DNA of 64,000 nt, taken from positions 186,001 to 250,000 of the forward strand of contig CBFIEM010000002.1 of the NCBI GenBank assembly GCA_965661625.1, written 5' to 3'. Made by a program: the position numbers and the translations under genes. Below, piece after piece: positions 8,397 through 17,632 of the stretch. The DNA is from GCA-2705995 sp965661625. GTDB lineage: Bacteria > Bacteroidota > Bacteroidia > Flavobacteriales_G > Salibacteraceae. A model generated the notes under the pieces. The model was not told the origin of the DNA. It saw only the letters and a list, made by a program, of their open reading frames with translations, and did not search any database. Position 1 is the first letter of the stretch; each line of letters begins with the position of its first letter.

Positions 8397-9026
8397 ATGG
8401 GAAAAGAACAGGCATTAACGCGAACTAAAATATTAGACGTAGCTCTTAGTTTAATTAATGAGGAGGGAATTCTATCCTTGCAGATAGAGCGAATTGTTCA
8501 TGAGTTAGCTATTAGTAAAGGAAACCTGAATTATTACTTTCCGAGGAAGTCAGATATTCTGGTCGCTCTTTTTGAAAATTACCAAACGCGCATTCTTGAA
8601 ATATATACGCGCTATAACCGTAATTCACTCTCTATTTTGGAACTTTTTGATTTGAGTCAGGAAATTTATTTGTTGATGTATGCTTACAGTGGACTTGTTG
8701 TTTCCAATGCAGCAACGGTCTTGCTTAAACATGTTCCCCATGATATGATTAATACATTCGATGACCGTTTGTATCAAGTGAAACAAGTATTGGAGCGTGT
8801 ACAGAAGAGCGGAGACATTCGACCATTCAAGGACGAAAAAGAGAAGGAAGACTTAGCGCTACACTTGATTGCATTTTCAATGGGGTCACAAACCATGATA
8901 GAGAACTATTACTTGAAAGAAGAGCGAACCCTGGAAGAAGCGGTGGCGGCGTTGAGTAAGAATCACTTGAAGGCCTTGACAAGTTACCTCACTGAGTCGG
9001 GCAAAAACAAATGGAAAAGCCTATAA
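8397..9026 (+). CDS. TetR/AcrR family transcriptional regulator
   Basis: A 209-residue protein with an N-terminal TetR helix-turn-helix: TRTKILDVALSLINEEG, then IERIVHELAISKGNLNYYF, where the ISKGNLNYYFPRKSDIL recognition helix is diagnostic. The C-terminal ligand-binding half (about 80-200) has no recognisable subfamily. It is divergent from the esterase gene and ends at a strong terminator, so it is monocistronic. It may control the divergent esterase or the nearby fatty acid oxidation operon, but that is inference only. Confidence 0.88.
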   Translation: MGKEQALTRTKILDVALSLINEEGILSLQIERIVHELAISKGNLNYYFPRKSDILVALFENYQTRILEIYTRYNRNSLSILELFDLSQEIYLLMYAYSGLVVSNAATVLLKHVPHDMINTFDDRLYQVKQVLERVQKSGDIRPFKDEKEKEDLALHLIAFSMGSQTMIENYYLKEERTLEEAVAALSKNHLKALTSYLTESGKNKWKSL

Positions 9027-9029
9027 ACA

Positions 9030-9062
9030 AAAACCCTGCAGATAAAGAATCTGCAGGGTTTT
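9030..9062 (+). terminator. Rho-independent terminator between tetR-type gene and fadE
   Basis: A 13-bp stem AACCCTGCAGAT/ATCTGCAGGGTT with loop AAAGA and flanking A and T runs, between convergent genes; it can act on both strands. Confidence 0.85.
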
Positions 9063-9100
9063 ACGCTTAGTTAGGCAACCTAAGGATATTAACTCAGTCA

Positions 9101-10888
9101 CTAAAATACGTACTTATTTTCAGAAATAATAGTGTCGGCAATTTTGCGACGGGTATTTTTGATGTTGAAGGGCTCAACTTTTGTAAATCTTTTTATTCCC
9201 ATTAACATCATTTTTAGTTCATCTCCTTCAGAAAAACTCATCAAAGCTTCGCGCCCACTTTGTCGTATAGATTCTGCGGCATCGTAGATGTAGGCTTCTG
9301 CCAATGCTTGATGAACATCCAAACCATCATCTCCTTTTAACTCCTTGCGTTTCCGCACACGAAGAAGAACACTTTCGGCGACATATGTTTGAATGAGCAT
9401 GTCGGCAACATTTTGAAGCACCTCCTGCTCCTTAGCCAACTCCATCATAAGTGTCTCCGCAGCTTTTCCAGCTGTCATAAGCACTGCTTTTTTGAAGTTT
9501 TTAATGACTGCTTCATAGCGTTCAAAGAAGTCATCAGAAGGTGGGTTGAAATCAGGAATACCCATGAGTTCTTCACCAACTTTGGTAGCAGGCCCCATCA
9601 AATCAAGCTCCCCCTTCATGGCTTTTTTGAGCATCATATCAACCGAAAGCATGCGGTTGATTTCATTGGTTCCTTCAAAGATTCGATTGATTCGGGCATC
9701 GCGATACGCGCGTTCTACATTCGATTCTGCAGAGTATCCCATTCCTCCGTGGATTTGAACGGCTTCATCAACTGCATAATCGAGGGTTTCTGAACCGTGA
9801 ACTTTCATCATTGCGCATTCAACTGCATATTGTTCAATCCCTTTGAGTGTAGCTGTTTCATGGTCCATGCCTTCCGACTCCAAATAATTGATGTGATCTT
9901 CAATATTTTGGGCTGCACGGTATGTTGCAGACTCACAAGCGTAGGTGTGAATGGCCATTTTAGCTACCTTCTCTTTGATGGCTCCGTATTTAGATATTGG
10001 TCGTCCGAACTGACTTCTTTCATTGGCGTAATTCACAGCGTCTGTAAGGGTTTCTTTACTCGCTCCAATAACAGCAGCAGCTAATTTGATGCGACCAATA
10101 TTTAAGATATTTAGCGCTATTTTGAATCCTTCATTGCGCTCTCCAAGTAGATTGTCAGCAGGTATTTTTACGTCATTAAAGAAAATCTGGCGCGTAGATG
10201 AGCCTTTAATCCCCATTTTTTTCTCTTCGGGATTCAACGAAACTCCGGGAGTATCTGCATCGATGATAAAGGCTGATAGGTTTTCATCTTCACCTATTCT
10301 TGCAAAAACGGTGTAAACATCTGCAAATCCACCATTTGTAATCCACATTTTCTGGCCATTGATAATGTAATGTTTACCATCATCTGTTGGCGTTGCTTTG
10401 GTTTTTCCAGAGTTGGCATCAGACCCAGATCCTGGCTCTGTTAAACAGTAGGCACCTTTGTATTCTCCAGAAGCTAGTTTTGGAATGTACTTCTCTTTCT
10501 GGGCGTCCGTACCATAATAAAGGATTGGCAGTGTTCCAATTCCGGTATGAGCAGAAATGGCAACAGAAAAAGAATATCCAGCACCTGTTTTTTCAGCGCT
10601 GAGCATTGATGTAACGAAGTTCTTACCGAAACCTGCGTATTGCTCGGGCACACTTATTCCTAAAAGGCCTAATTCTCCTGCTTTTTGCATGATTCCAGGC
10701 ATTAAACCTTCCTCTAATGCATCAATTCTATCGAGGTTTGGATAAACTTCTTGCGCAAGGAAATCGCGGCAAGTTTGAGCAATCATTCGCTGCTCTTCAT
10801 CGAATTCCTCTGGTGTAAAGACATCGCTCCATGCAACATCTCTGATTAGAAATTCTCCTCCTAGTAGTGCTTTATTTTCTTCTGACAT
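9101..10888 (-). CDS. fadE: acyl-CoA dehydrogenase, long form
   Basis: A 595-residue flavoenzyme with the acyl-CoA dehydrogenase N-terminal, middle and C-terminal domains: YCLTEPGSGSD for FAD/substrate contact, MWITNGG, the helical core with NERSQFGRPI, VQIHGGMGYS and the RIFEGTNEINR segment near the active site. A C-terminal extension of about 170 residues after this makes it resemble the VLCAD-type enzymes rather than the roughly 380-residue short enzymes. It oxidises acyl-CoA to trans-2-enoyl-CoA, passing electrons to ETF. It is the last gene of the MarR-fadB-fadA-fadE operon, 22 bases after fadA. Confidence 0.95.
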   Translation of the reverse strand: MSEENKALLGGEFLIRDVAWSDVFTPEEFDEEQRMIAQTCRDFLAQEVYPNLDRIDALEEGLMPGIMQKAGELGLLGISVPEQYAGFGKNFVTSMLSAEKTGAGYSFSVAISAHTGIGTLPILYYGTDAQKEKYIPKLASGEYKGAYCLTEPGSGSDANSGKTKATPTDDGKHYIINGQKMWITNGGFADVYTVFARIGEDENLSAFIIDADTPGVSLNPEEKKMGIKGSSTRQIFFNDVKIPADNLLGERNEGFKIALNILNIGRIKLAAAVIGASKETLTDAVNYANERSQFGRPISKYGAIKEKVAKMAIHTYACESATYRAAQNIEDHINYLESEGMDHETATLKGIEQYAVECAMMKVHGSETLDYAVDEAVQIHGGMGYSAESNVERAYRDARINRIFEGTNEINRMLSVDMMLKKAMKGELDLMGPATKVGEELMGIPDFNPPSDDFFERYEAVIKNFKKAVLMTAGKAAETLMMELAKEQEVLQNVADMLIQTYVAESVLLRVRKRKELKGDDGLDVHQALAEAYIYDAAESIRQSGREALMSFSEGDELKMMLMGIKRFTKVEPFNIKNTRRKIADTIISENKYVF

Positions 10889-10910
10889 GATTTTATCGAG
10901 TATTGTTTAA

Positions 10911-12086
10911 TTAGTTTAATAATTCATAAACTCCAGCGGCTCCTTGTCCAGAACCAACACACATGGTTACGACACCGTATTTTGATTTCCGCGATCGTAA
11001 TTCGTCAAATAACTGCACCGAAAGTTTGGCTCCAGTACACCCTAATGGGTGACCTAAGGCTATGGCTCCTCCATTTACATTGACAATTTCACTGTTCAAT
11101 CCGGCCTTTCTAATTACGGCCAGTGACTGACTTGCAAATGCCTCATTAAGCTCAATCAAGTCGATGTCGTTGAGGGATTTGTTTGCTAGTTTTAATGCTT
11201 TTGGTATGGCCTCAATTGGACCAATTCCCATGATTCTAGGCTCAACACCTACTGTAGCGTAGCTGTGAAGTCGTGCAATGGGAGTTAGGTTGTGGTCTTT
11301 TAGAAACTGTTCAGAAACAACCATTACAAAAGCTGCACCATCGGATGTTTGAGAGGCGTTTCCTGCTGTCACTGAACCTTTTTCATCAAATACGGGGCGA
11401 AGCTTAGCCAAGCGCTCTATACTGGTGTCTTTTCGAGCTCCTTCATCCGTATCAACGGTATAGTTTCTCGTTGCTTGTTTTCCATCTTTTAAATAGGTTT
11501 CTTCAACTTCAATAGGTACGATGCTGTTTTTAAACCTTCCAGCTTCAATCGCTTCTATTGCTTTTTGATGTGATTGATATGCAAATTCGTCTTGGTCTTG
11601 CCTTGAAACTTCATATGCCCTTGCAACGGCTTCAGCAGTAAGTCCCATTCCCCAATACCAATCTGGTGTATGTTTAGCAACGGATGCATTGGGAACGATG
11701 CGCCATCCTCCAAATGGAATGGGGGACATCGTTTCTACCCCTCCGGCAATAATACAATCTGATATTCCTGCATTGATTTTCGAAGCTGCAATGGCAATTG
11801 TCTCTAATCCAGATGAACAGTAGCGGTTAACTGTCATTCCCGGCACCTTTACGGTATCAAGTGCCATCAAACTTATCATACGTCCAATATTCAAACCTTG
11901 CTCTGCTTCAGGAGTTGCATTTCCTACAATTACATCATCGATGAGGTTTCTGTCAAAATCGCCTAAATCTTCGAGCATGCCTTTTATTACATTGGCAGCT
12001 AAATCATCAGGACGTGTAAACCGAAATAGGCCCCGCGGTGCTTTTCCTACGGCTGATCGTTTTGCTGTTACTATATATGCGTTCAT
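10911..12086 (-). CDS. fadA: acetyl-CoA C-acyltransferase (3-ketoacyl-CoA thiolase)
   Basis: A 391-residue thiolase with the N-terminal nucleophile Cys in NRYCSSGLE (about residue 89), the GGVETMS segment, the conserved NEAFASQ, the catalytic His in GGAIALGHPLGCTGA and the second Cys in MCVGSGQGAAG. It performs the thiolytic cleavage step of beta-oxidation. It lies 10 bases downstream of the fadB-type gene and 22 bases upstream of fadE, so the three enzymes of the cycle are co-transcribed. Confidence 0.97.
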   Translation of the reverse strand: MNAYIVTAKRSAVGKAPRGLFRFTRPDDLAANVIKGMLEDLGDFDRNLIDDVIVGNATPEAEQGLNIGRMISLMALDTVKVPGMTVNRYCSSGLETIAIAASKINAGISDCIIAGGVETMSPIPFGGWRIVPNASVAKHTPDWYWGMGLTAEAVARAYEVSRQDQDEFAYQSHQKAIEAIEAGRFKNSIVPIEVEETYLKDGKQATRNYTVDTDEGARKDTSIERLAKLRPVFDEKGSVTAGNASQTSDGAAFVMVVSEQFLKDHNLTPIARLHSYATVGVEPRIMGIGPIEAIPKALKLANKSLNDIDLIELNEAFASQSLAVIRKAGLNSEIVNVNGGAIALGHPLGCTGAKLSVQLFDELRSRKSKYGVVTMCVGSGQGAAGVYELLN

Positions 12087-12096
12087 GATGTAGTCT

Positions 12097-14478
12097 TTAG
12101 TTTCTTAATACTTTACCAGTAGTGATTATACTTTGAATGCGTTCAAGTGTTTTGCGTTGCATGCACAGCTCTAAGAATGCTTTTCGTTCAAGGTCTAAGA
12201 GGTATTGCTCAGATACTTGCTGACGCTCGCTTAGAGCGCCACCACACATTACTGTACCTAGTTTTTCTGAAATTAATTGGTCATGCTCACTGATGTAATT
12301 TCCAGATTTCATTGAATTAGCTCCAACGTAAACTATGCCTAATCCTTCTTTACCTACAACCTCAACATCTGTTCGTTCGATAGGCCTTGTGTAGCCTTTT
12401 TCATGCATAGTCAATACAGCCTGTTTTGCATAAGCCAATTGCCTGCTGCGGTCTACTATGATTTCATCAACTCCCTTGCGCAGGTATCCTAATTCAAATG
12501 CCTCTTCAGCACTGGTTGATACTTTTGCCTGCCCAACTGTGAGAAAACGGTTGCGTAGTTGATTCGTTCTGATGTCTCCATCTTTAAGCTCATCCCCCAA
12601 ACGAACGGCGAACTCTTTGGTTCCACCTCCACCGGGAATAAGTCCAACTCCAAATTCAACAAGGCCCATGTACAATTCGCTATGAGCAATTACTTTGTCG
12701 GCATGCATACTCATCTCACATGCGCCACCTAAGGCCATGTTATGGGGAGCAACAACTACAGGTATGGATGAGTACCGTACACGCATCATCGTATTTTGAA
12801 AATGGCGTATTGCAAAATCAAGTTCGTCCCATTCTTGCTCTACAGCAAACATGAAAATCATACCTACATTGGCACCGGCAGAGAAGTGGTCTCCGGTATT
12901 TGATATTACCAATCCTTTGTATTCAGCTTCAGCTAAATCAATAGCCTTATTAATGCCTTGGAGCACCTCCCCACCAATGGTGTTCATTTTAGTGTTGAAA
13001 GCCAAGTTGATAACCCCATTGCCTAGGTCGGTTATGGTCGTGCCACTATTTTTCCAGATCGTACTGGTTTGGGTAAGCACATCCAATGATAAAACGCTAT
13101 CCTGTCCTGGGATTTCACGATAGCTTTTTGAGCCGATATCATAGTAAAATCGCTTTCCATCCTTAATAGTATAGAATGCAGAAATTCCTGCATCTAGCAT
13201 ATCCAATATCCACTGATTTGGTTTGAACCCCAACTTCTCCATTGCTTTTATTCCAGCCGCAATGCCTATACTGTCCCAAGCTTCAAACGGACCTTGTTGC
13301 CAGCCAAAGCCAGCGCGAAGTGCGTCATCAATTCGGTACAATTCATCTGACACTTCGGGAATTCGGTTTGATGCATATTGAAATAACGCGCAAAACGATT
13401 TTCTGTAGAATTTTCCAGCTTCATCTTTACCATTGAAAAGAATTGGCATACGTTCCTCAAGTGAATCTATCTGTTTAGTTGCTTCTAGTGTTTCGAAACG
13501 CTGCTTTTTTTGAAGCTCATAGGAAAGCGTTTTTAGATTAAGCGCTTTTATTAGTTTTTTACCATTGCTATCTTTTTCTTTTTTATAGAATCCTTGGCCT
13601 GCTTTCGAACCAACCCATTCCTTTTCAATCATATGTTGCACATAATCGGGTAGGTTAAACAAGTCATTGGACTCATCATCCGGTGTATGCTCCTTTAAAC
13701 CATTTGCTACAAGCACTAACGTGTCTAGTCCAACTACATCAGCAGTTCTGAAGGTTGCTGATTTTGGTCTTCCAAGTACTGGTCCTGTAAGCTTATCAAC
13801 ATCAGTAACGGTTAGGTTAAACTCGTCCATCATATGAAAGAGGCCCATAATACTAAACACTCCAATGCGGTTCGCAATGAAGGCTGGCGTGTCTTTACAC
13901 AGTACCGTCGTTTTTCCAAGAAAACGACGACCATAATCCATCAAGAAGTCAACTACTTCTTGAGCAGTACTTGCTGTAGGGATGATTTCTAATAGGTTTA
14001 GGTAGCGCGGTGGATTGAAAAAGTGTGTACCACAGAAATGTGATTTGAAGTCATCACTTCTACCAGCTAACATGCTGTGAATGGGAATGCCTGAAGTATT
14101 CGATGATATCAGTGTTCCTGGTTTTCTGTGTTGCTCAATTTTGGTAAATACTTCTTGTTTAATACTGAGTTTTTCAACGACAGCCTCCATTATCCAATCG
14201 CAATTCTCAAGTTGAGCTAAATCATCTGTCAGGTTTAAGGTTGTAATGCGATTAGCAAACTTCTTGTTGTAAATCGGACTAGGATTCGACTTTAATGCTG
14301 TTTTTAAGGCGCCATCAACGATTGCATTTCGTTCGCTTTTGTTTGAGGAATCAAGAGCTTCCTTTGGTACAATGTCATAAAGGAGCACGTTGCATCCAAT
14401 ATTTGCAAAATGACATGCAATTCGTGAGCCCATTACCCCTGAACCAATAATGGCAATTGTGTTTATTTTTCGCTTCAT
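12097..14478 (-). CDS. 3-hydroxyacyl-CoA dehydrogenase / enoyl-CoA hydratase (FadN-type)
   Basis: A 793-residue bifunctional enzyme in the order dehydrogenase then hydratase, like Bacillus FadN and opposite to E. coli FadB. The Rossmann motif GSGVMGSRIA is at residues 12-21, THFFNPPRYLNLLE carries the catalytic His region, and the second dehydrogenase domain follows. The hydratase part has the oxyanion SAGANVGM loop, GGACEMSMHAD and VEFGVGLIPGGGGT with the catalytic Glu region. It catalyses hydration and NAD-dependent oxidation in beta-oxidation. Its start overlaps the MarR gene by four bases (ATGA). Confidence 0.93.
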   Translation of the reverse strand: MKRKINTIAIIGSGVMGSRIACHFANIGCNVLLYDIVPKEALDSSNKSERNAIVDGALKTALKSNPSPIYNKKFANRITTLNLTDDLAQLENCDWIMEAVVEKLSIKQEVFTKIEQHRKPGTLISSNTSGIPIHSMLAGRSDDFKSHFCGTHFFNPPRYLNLLEIIPTASTAQEVVDFLMDYGRRFLGKTTVLCKDTPAFIANRIGVFSIMGLFHMMDEFNLTVTDVDKLTGPVLGRPKSATFRTADVVGLDTLVLVANGLKEHTPDDESNDLFNLPDYVQHMIEKEWVGSKAGQGFYKKEKDSNGKKLIKALNLKTLSYELQKKQRFETLEATKQIDSLEERMPILFNGKDEAGKFYRKSFCALFQYASNRIPEVSDELYRIDDALRAGFGWQQGPFEAWDSIGIAAGIKAMEKLGFKPNQWILDMLDAGISAFYTIKDGKRFYYDIGSKSYREIPGQDSVLSLDVLTQTSTIWKNSGTTITDLGNGVINLAFNTKMNTIGGEVLQGINKAIDLAEAEYKGLVISNTGDHFSAGANVGMIFMFAVEQEWDELDFAIRHFQNTMMRVRYSSIPVVVAPHNMALGGACEMSMHADKVIAHSELYMGLVEFGVGLIPGGGGTKEFAVRLGDELKDGDIRTNQLRNRFLTVGQAKVSTSAEEAFELGYLRKGVDEIIVDRSRQLAYAKQAVLTMHEKGYTRPIERTDVEVVGKEGLGIVYVGANSMKSGNYISEHDQLISEKLGTVMCGGALSERQQVSEQYLLDLERKAFLELCMQRKTLERIQSIITTGKVLRN

Positions 14479-14954
14479 GGTTTTTCCTTTAATAGGTGTT
14501 CTGGTACTTCTATAAGATTTTTAAAAAAAGTTGTGTCGTCTAAGGTGTTGTTCAGCCTTTTCATGAATGAAGCAAACTGCTTCAATTCCCTGTCAGAGAA
14601 AAGGCTTTGCAAATTTTCATTGAAAGCAATTACAGTATTTCGCGCTAATTGCCTTTTCGTCTCTCCGAGTGGAGTTAAACATACCCTCACCATCCTGCGA
14701 TCAATTTCATCTTGAACACGTTCAATGAGTCCACCATCTTCCATGGATTTTAAGGTGCGCGTTAAACTTCGAGATTCCATTCCCATTCTTGGGCCAAGCT
14801 TTGTGGAAGGGGTTCCACCATCAAGGTCGATGTTCAGTAATACGTACCCAATTGACATAGAGATATCGATTTTTTGAGCCTCCGTGTTATAGAGTCGTGA
14901 GATTTTATGCCAAGCCCAACGAATTGGAAAGTCAATGGTTTCTTCAGGTTTCAT
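14475..14954 (-). CDS. MarR family transcriptional regulator of the fad operon
   Basis: A 159-residue winged-helix regulator: STKLGPRMGMESRSLTRTLKSME contains the recognition helix, followed by the IERVQDEIDRRMVRVCLT wing. As the first gene of the fad operon, overlapping fadB by four bases, it is the probable acyl-CoA-responsive autorepressor; this role is inferred from position. The -7 box on this strand (14960-14967) is only six bases from the ATG, so the mRNA may be leaderless. The next Met is at residue 33, inside the conserved domain, so a later start is unlikely. Confidence 0.9.
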   Translation of the reverse strand: MKPEETIDFPIRWAWHKISRLYNTEAQKIDISMSIGYVLLNIDLDGGTPSTKLGPRMGMESRSLTRTLKSMEDGGLIERVQDEIDRRMVRVCLTPLGETKRQLARNTVIAFNENLQSLFSDRELKQFASFMKRLNNTLDDTTFFKNLIEVPEHLLKEKP

Positions 14955-14959
14955 TGTTT

Positions 14960-14967
14960 CAAATATA
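14960..14967 (-). promoter_or_regulatory. Bacteroidota -7 box (TATATTTG) for the MarR-fad operon
   Basis: Reads TATATTTG on the minus strand, matching TAnnTTTG. The distance to the start codon predicts a leaderless or nearly leaderless transcript. Confidence 0.4.
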
Positions 14968-15050
14968 AATAATGTTATGCACGCATACTAAATTTAACAT
15001 GGAAATTTGAATACCTATTTGTAGGTATTGCGAGAAAAGCTCTACTGAAT

Positions 15051-15058
15051 TACATTTG
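15051..15058 (+). promoter_or_regulatory. Bacteroidota -7 box (TACATTTG) for the 48-residue gene
   Basis: Exact TAnnTTTG match 31 bases before the ATG at 15089. It supports the short frame as a transcribed gene. Confidence 0.5.
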
Positions 15059-15088
15059 CTTTAACTTAGACTAATTCTAAATAAGGAA

Positions 15089-15235
15089 ATGAGTCCGTCC
15101 ACACATAAACACGAGGAACAAAAGCATATCTCAATTGCTGAGGGAATGGTTGTTGTTCCCTGCTCCTTGAAGAAGAAGTGCTGCAAGAAATACAAGAAGA
15201 AAGGGCGTTTTTGTAAATCGTGCCCGATTGAGTAG
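15089..15235 (+). CDS. small Cys/Lys-rich protein, 48 residues
   Basis: A short frame with AAGGAA directly before ATG and a promoter box 31 bases upstream. The second half is dominated by Cys and Lys: CSLKKKCCKKYKKKGRFCKSCP, interrupted here as C-SLKKK-CC-KKYKKKGRF-C-KS-C, giving five cysteines among eleven basic residues. The N-terminal half is His-, Glu- and Gln-rich. The pattern recalls short KKCCKKYKKKGK-type proteins of Bacteroidota of unknown role. Possible roles are metal binding or RNA binding. It lies 278 bases before egtB in the same orientation; no terminator was seen, so read-through is possible. Confidence 0.6.
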   Translation: MSPSTHKHEEQKHISIAEGMVVVPCSLKKKCCKKYKKKGRFCKSCPIE

Positions 15236-15513
15236 TTACCTGGAGCTCTTGATTTTATCAATAGAAATTGATTATCGATAGCGCTTGAACCAGGTAGAAT
15301 GGGGAAAAATTCCTGTGATGTAGCTACTCATTCCTACCTTTTCTGTATAATTTCACTGTACACAATTCGAAGTGTTAAATAGTTAGGATAATTGTCGCTA
15401 TTGATGATTACATCATCGATGAATCAAATTATAGACTATGTGAATGTTCGAATCATGAGATTTGTCTTCCGTGTAACACTTATGAATTTTATGAATAATT
15501 TCTTTTGCATAAG
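15236..15513. other. intergenic stretch before egtB
   Basis: No open frame, tRNA or clear promoter box was found. It contains a pair of complementary 7-mers (TACCTGG near 15237 and CCAGGTA near 15291) around an AT-rich segment, and a short ATCAAT/ATTGAT hairpin inside it. This could be a weak attenuator or chance. Confidence 0.3.
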
Positions 15514-16689
15514 ATGAAGGAAGCAAGGCAAGAACGACTTCAGGGTAGATACCGCGAAACTAGGCAACGCACATTGCGCATTTGTGAGGCATTAGAAACT
15601 GAAGATTTCGTAGCTCAACCGATTGAGGAAGTAAGTCCACCCAAGTGGCACCTCGGTCATACTACTTGGTTTTTTGAGACCTTTATTTTGAAAGAGGGGT
15701 TTCATAAGGGTTCTTATAATGAACGCTTTCAGTTTTTGTTTAACAGTTACTATAATGCTTTGGGGTCTCGCGTTTTGAGAGATCAGAGGGGAACATTAAC
15801 ACGTCCAACTGTTCAAGAAATTTTGGGGTACCGTTCTGCCATTGATCGTGAGGTTATTAACCTGCTTTCCACAGAACAGTTTTCGGAGAATCAGTTGGAT
15901 TTATTGGAACTAGGAATAAACCACGAAGAGCAGCATCAAGAGTTATTGATCACTGATATTAAATACATTTTGGGCAGTAATCCCTTGTTAACGGCATACA
16001 ATGGGGTTGTACACGAGTCGTTTTCTCAAACACCTTCTGGCTGGATTTCAGTTAATGGAGGAACGTTTCAAATCGGCTATCAAGGAGAGGGTTTTCATTT
16101 TGATAATGAACGCGGAGCACATGAAGTAATTATCGAGTCTTTTGACATTGCAAGTCACCTTGTGACGAATAGAGAATGGCTAGCCTTTATAAACGATGGG
16201 GGTTATGATGATTTTGTATACTGGCATGATGATGGGTTTAATTGGGTAAGATCTAATGAGGTGCATGCTCCACTTTATTGGACAAAGGAAAAGGGGAACT
16301 GGATGCTATACACCTTAGAAGGGTTAATTCCGCTCCCTTTAAATGAGCCTGTTAGGCACATTTCATGGTATGAAGCTTCTGCATTTGCAACATGGAGTGG
16401 ACATCGGCTACCAACGGAATTTGAATGGGAAGCGGCTTCCGATTTTATCAAATGGGGAGATTTATGGGAATGGACGGGAAGTGCATATTTGCCCTATCCG
16501 AGGTACCAAAAAGCTGCAGGGAATGCAGGCGAGTATAATGGTAAGTTCATGATTAATCAGATGGTTCTGAGGGGCGGTTCAATCGCAACGGCTCCGAATC
16601 ACAGTAGAAGTACCTATCGCAATTTTTTTAATCCGCATCACCAATGGCAGTTTACTGGGTTGAGGCTTGCAAAAAATAGTAGGAAATAA
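15514..16689 (+). CDS. egtB: ergothioneine biosynthesis protein EgtB (sulfoxide synthase)
   Basis: A 391-residue protein with an N-terminal DinB-like helical domain carrying the iron-ligand histidines (WHLGHTTWF at about 45-53 and NHEEQHQE at 136-143) and a C-terminal formylglycine-generating-enzyme-type domain with LPTEFEWEAAS, LRGGS and GLRLAKN. It is a non-haem iron enzyme joining hercynine to a thiol (cysteine or gamma-glutamylcysteine) with oxygen. The length is slightly short for the family but complete. I take the ATG at 15514 because the upstream start would be a TTG in a non-conserved stretch. It is followed three bases later by egtD. Confidence 0.93.
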   Translation: MKEARQERLQGRYRETRQRTLRICEALETEDFVAQPIEEVSPPKWHLGHTTWFFETFILKEGFHKGSYNERFQFLFNSYYNALGSRVLRDQRGTLTRPTVQEILGYRSAIDREVINLLSTEQFSENQLDLLELGINHEEQHQELLITDIKYILGSNPLLTAYNGVVHESFSQTPSGWISVNGGTFQIGYQGEGFHFDNERGAHEVIIESFDIASHLVTNREWLAFINDGGYDDFVYWHDDGFNWVRSNEVHAPLYWTKEKGNWMLYTLEGLIPLPLNEPVRHISWYEASAFATWSGHRLPTEFEWEAASDFIKWGDLWEWTGSAYLPYPRYQKAAGNAGEYNGKFMINQMVLRGGSIATAPNHSRSTYRNFFNPHHQWQFTGLRLAKNSRK

Positions 16690-16692
16690 TTT

Positions 16693-17631
16693 ATGACTGG
16701 AGAATTTAGGAATGACGTTATTCAAGGATTGTCGGCAGAGGCCAAGTATTTGGCAAGTTCCTATTTCTATGATGATATCGGTGATAAGCTGTTTCAGGAA
16801 ATTATGGCGATGGACGAGTATTACTTGACCCGCACTGAAAAAGGGATTCTTGAAACACACGCTGCTGAAATTATAGCTGCTTTTTGCAGGGGAGGAGAGC
16901 CCGCAGAGCTTATTGAGCTTGGGGCCGGTGATGGAGTTAAAACGTCTGTTTTAATTGAAGAAGCCTTAGCATCGAAATTCGATTTCACCTATAGTCCAAT
17001 AGATATTAGTCAACACATTTTAGATGTACTCGTATCGAATATGAGTAGTCAATTTCCCAACTTAAATATGAATGCGCGTCAAGGAGATTACTTTAAGCAA
17101 TTGAAAGCGGCAGGCGTGCATGTCCGCAAAATTGTTTTGTTTTTAGGTTCAACCATCGGAAATATGAAGGATGAGCGTATTCATTCTTTTCTAGCGGGAA
17201 TAGCGTCCTCATTGAATCCAGGAGATGTGTTTTTCCTTGGCACCGATTTAAAAAAGGACCCACGTGTGATCCTTGATGCTTATAACGATAAGGAAGGAAT
17301 AACTGCAAAGTTTAACTTCAATATTCTCGAGCGTATAAAGCGTGAGCTTGGTGCAGAAATAAACCTTTCTAATTGGATGCACTATCCTTATTATAATCCT
17401 CAAACTGGAGAGGCTAGGTCATACTTAATTTCTAAGGTTAGGCAGTCCATAACGCTAGATTCTGGAGAGTCTTTCGCATTTGAGCCATATGAAGCAATAC
17501 ATACTGAGGTTTCCCGCAAGTTTGGTATAAAGGAACTTGAGGTACTAGCAACAACTTACGGGTTTGAAGTTGAGCAAGTATATACGGATGAACAGGATTG
17601 GTTCGCGAATAGTATTTGGATTAAAAAATAA
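16693..17631 (+). CDS. egtD: L-histidine N-alpha-methyltransferase EgtD
   Basis: A 312-residue SAM methyltransferase with the EgtD family opening SSYFYDDIGDKLFQEI and DEYYLTRTE, the SAM motif LIELGAGDGVKT (73-84) and the VLFLGSTIGNM block. It trimethylates histidine to hercynine, the substrate of EgtB. Three bases separate it from egtB, and the DUF427 gene begins just after its stop, so the three are one operon. No EgtA, EgtC or EgtE gene is present, so the final C-S cleavage and any glutamyl steps must be done elsewhere or not needed. Confidence 0.95.
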   Translation: MTGEFRNDVIQGLSAEAKYLASSYFYDDIGDKLFQEIMAMDEYYLTRTEKGILETHAAEIIAAFCRGGEPAELIELGAGDGVKTSVLIEEALASKFDFTYSPIDISQHILDVLVSNMSSQFPNLNMNARQGDYFKQLKAAGVHVRKIVLFLGSTIGNMKDERIHSFLAGIASSLNPGDVFFLGTDLKKDPRVILDAYNDKEGITAKFNFNILERIKRELGAEINLSNWMHYPYYNPQTGEARSYLISKVRQSITLDSGESFAFEPYEAIHTEVSRKFGIKELEVLATTYGFEVEQVYTDEQDWFANSIWIKK

Positions 17632-17632
17632 T

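Noticed and set aside
8377..8397. Shared divergent promoter of the esterase and TetR genes
   Set aside because: No -7 box was found in the short gap, so no claim is made.
9389..9793. 134-residue plus-strand frame inside fadE
   Set aside because: It is antisense to a well conserved gene, has no family resemblance and no promoter; it is a codon-bias shadow.
15061..15261. 66-residue minus-strand frame over the 48-residue gene
   Set aside because: No promoter or ribosome site; the plus-strand frame has both and a more plausible composition.
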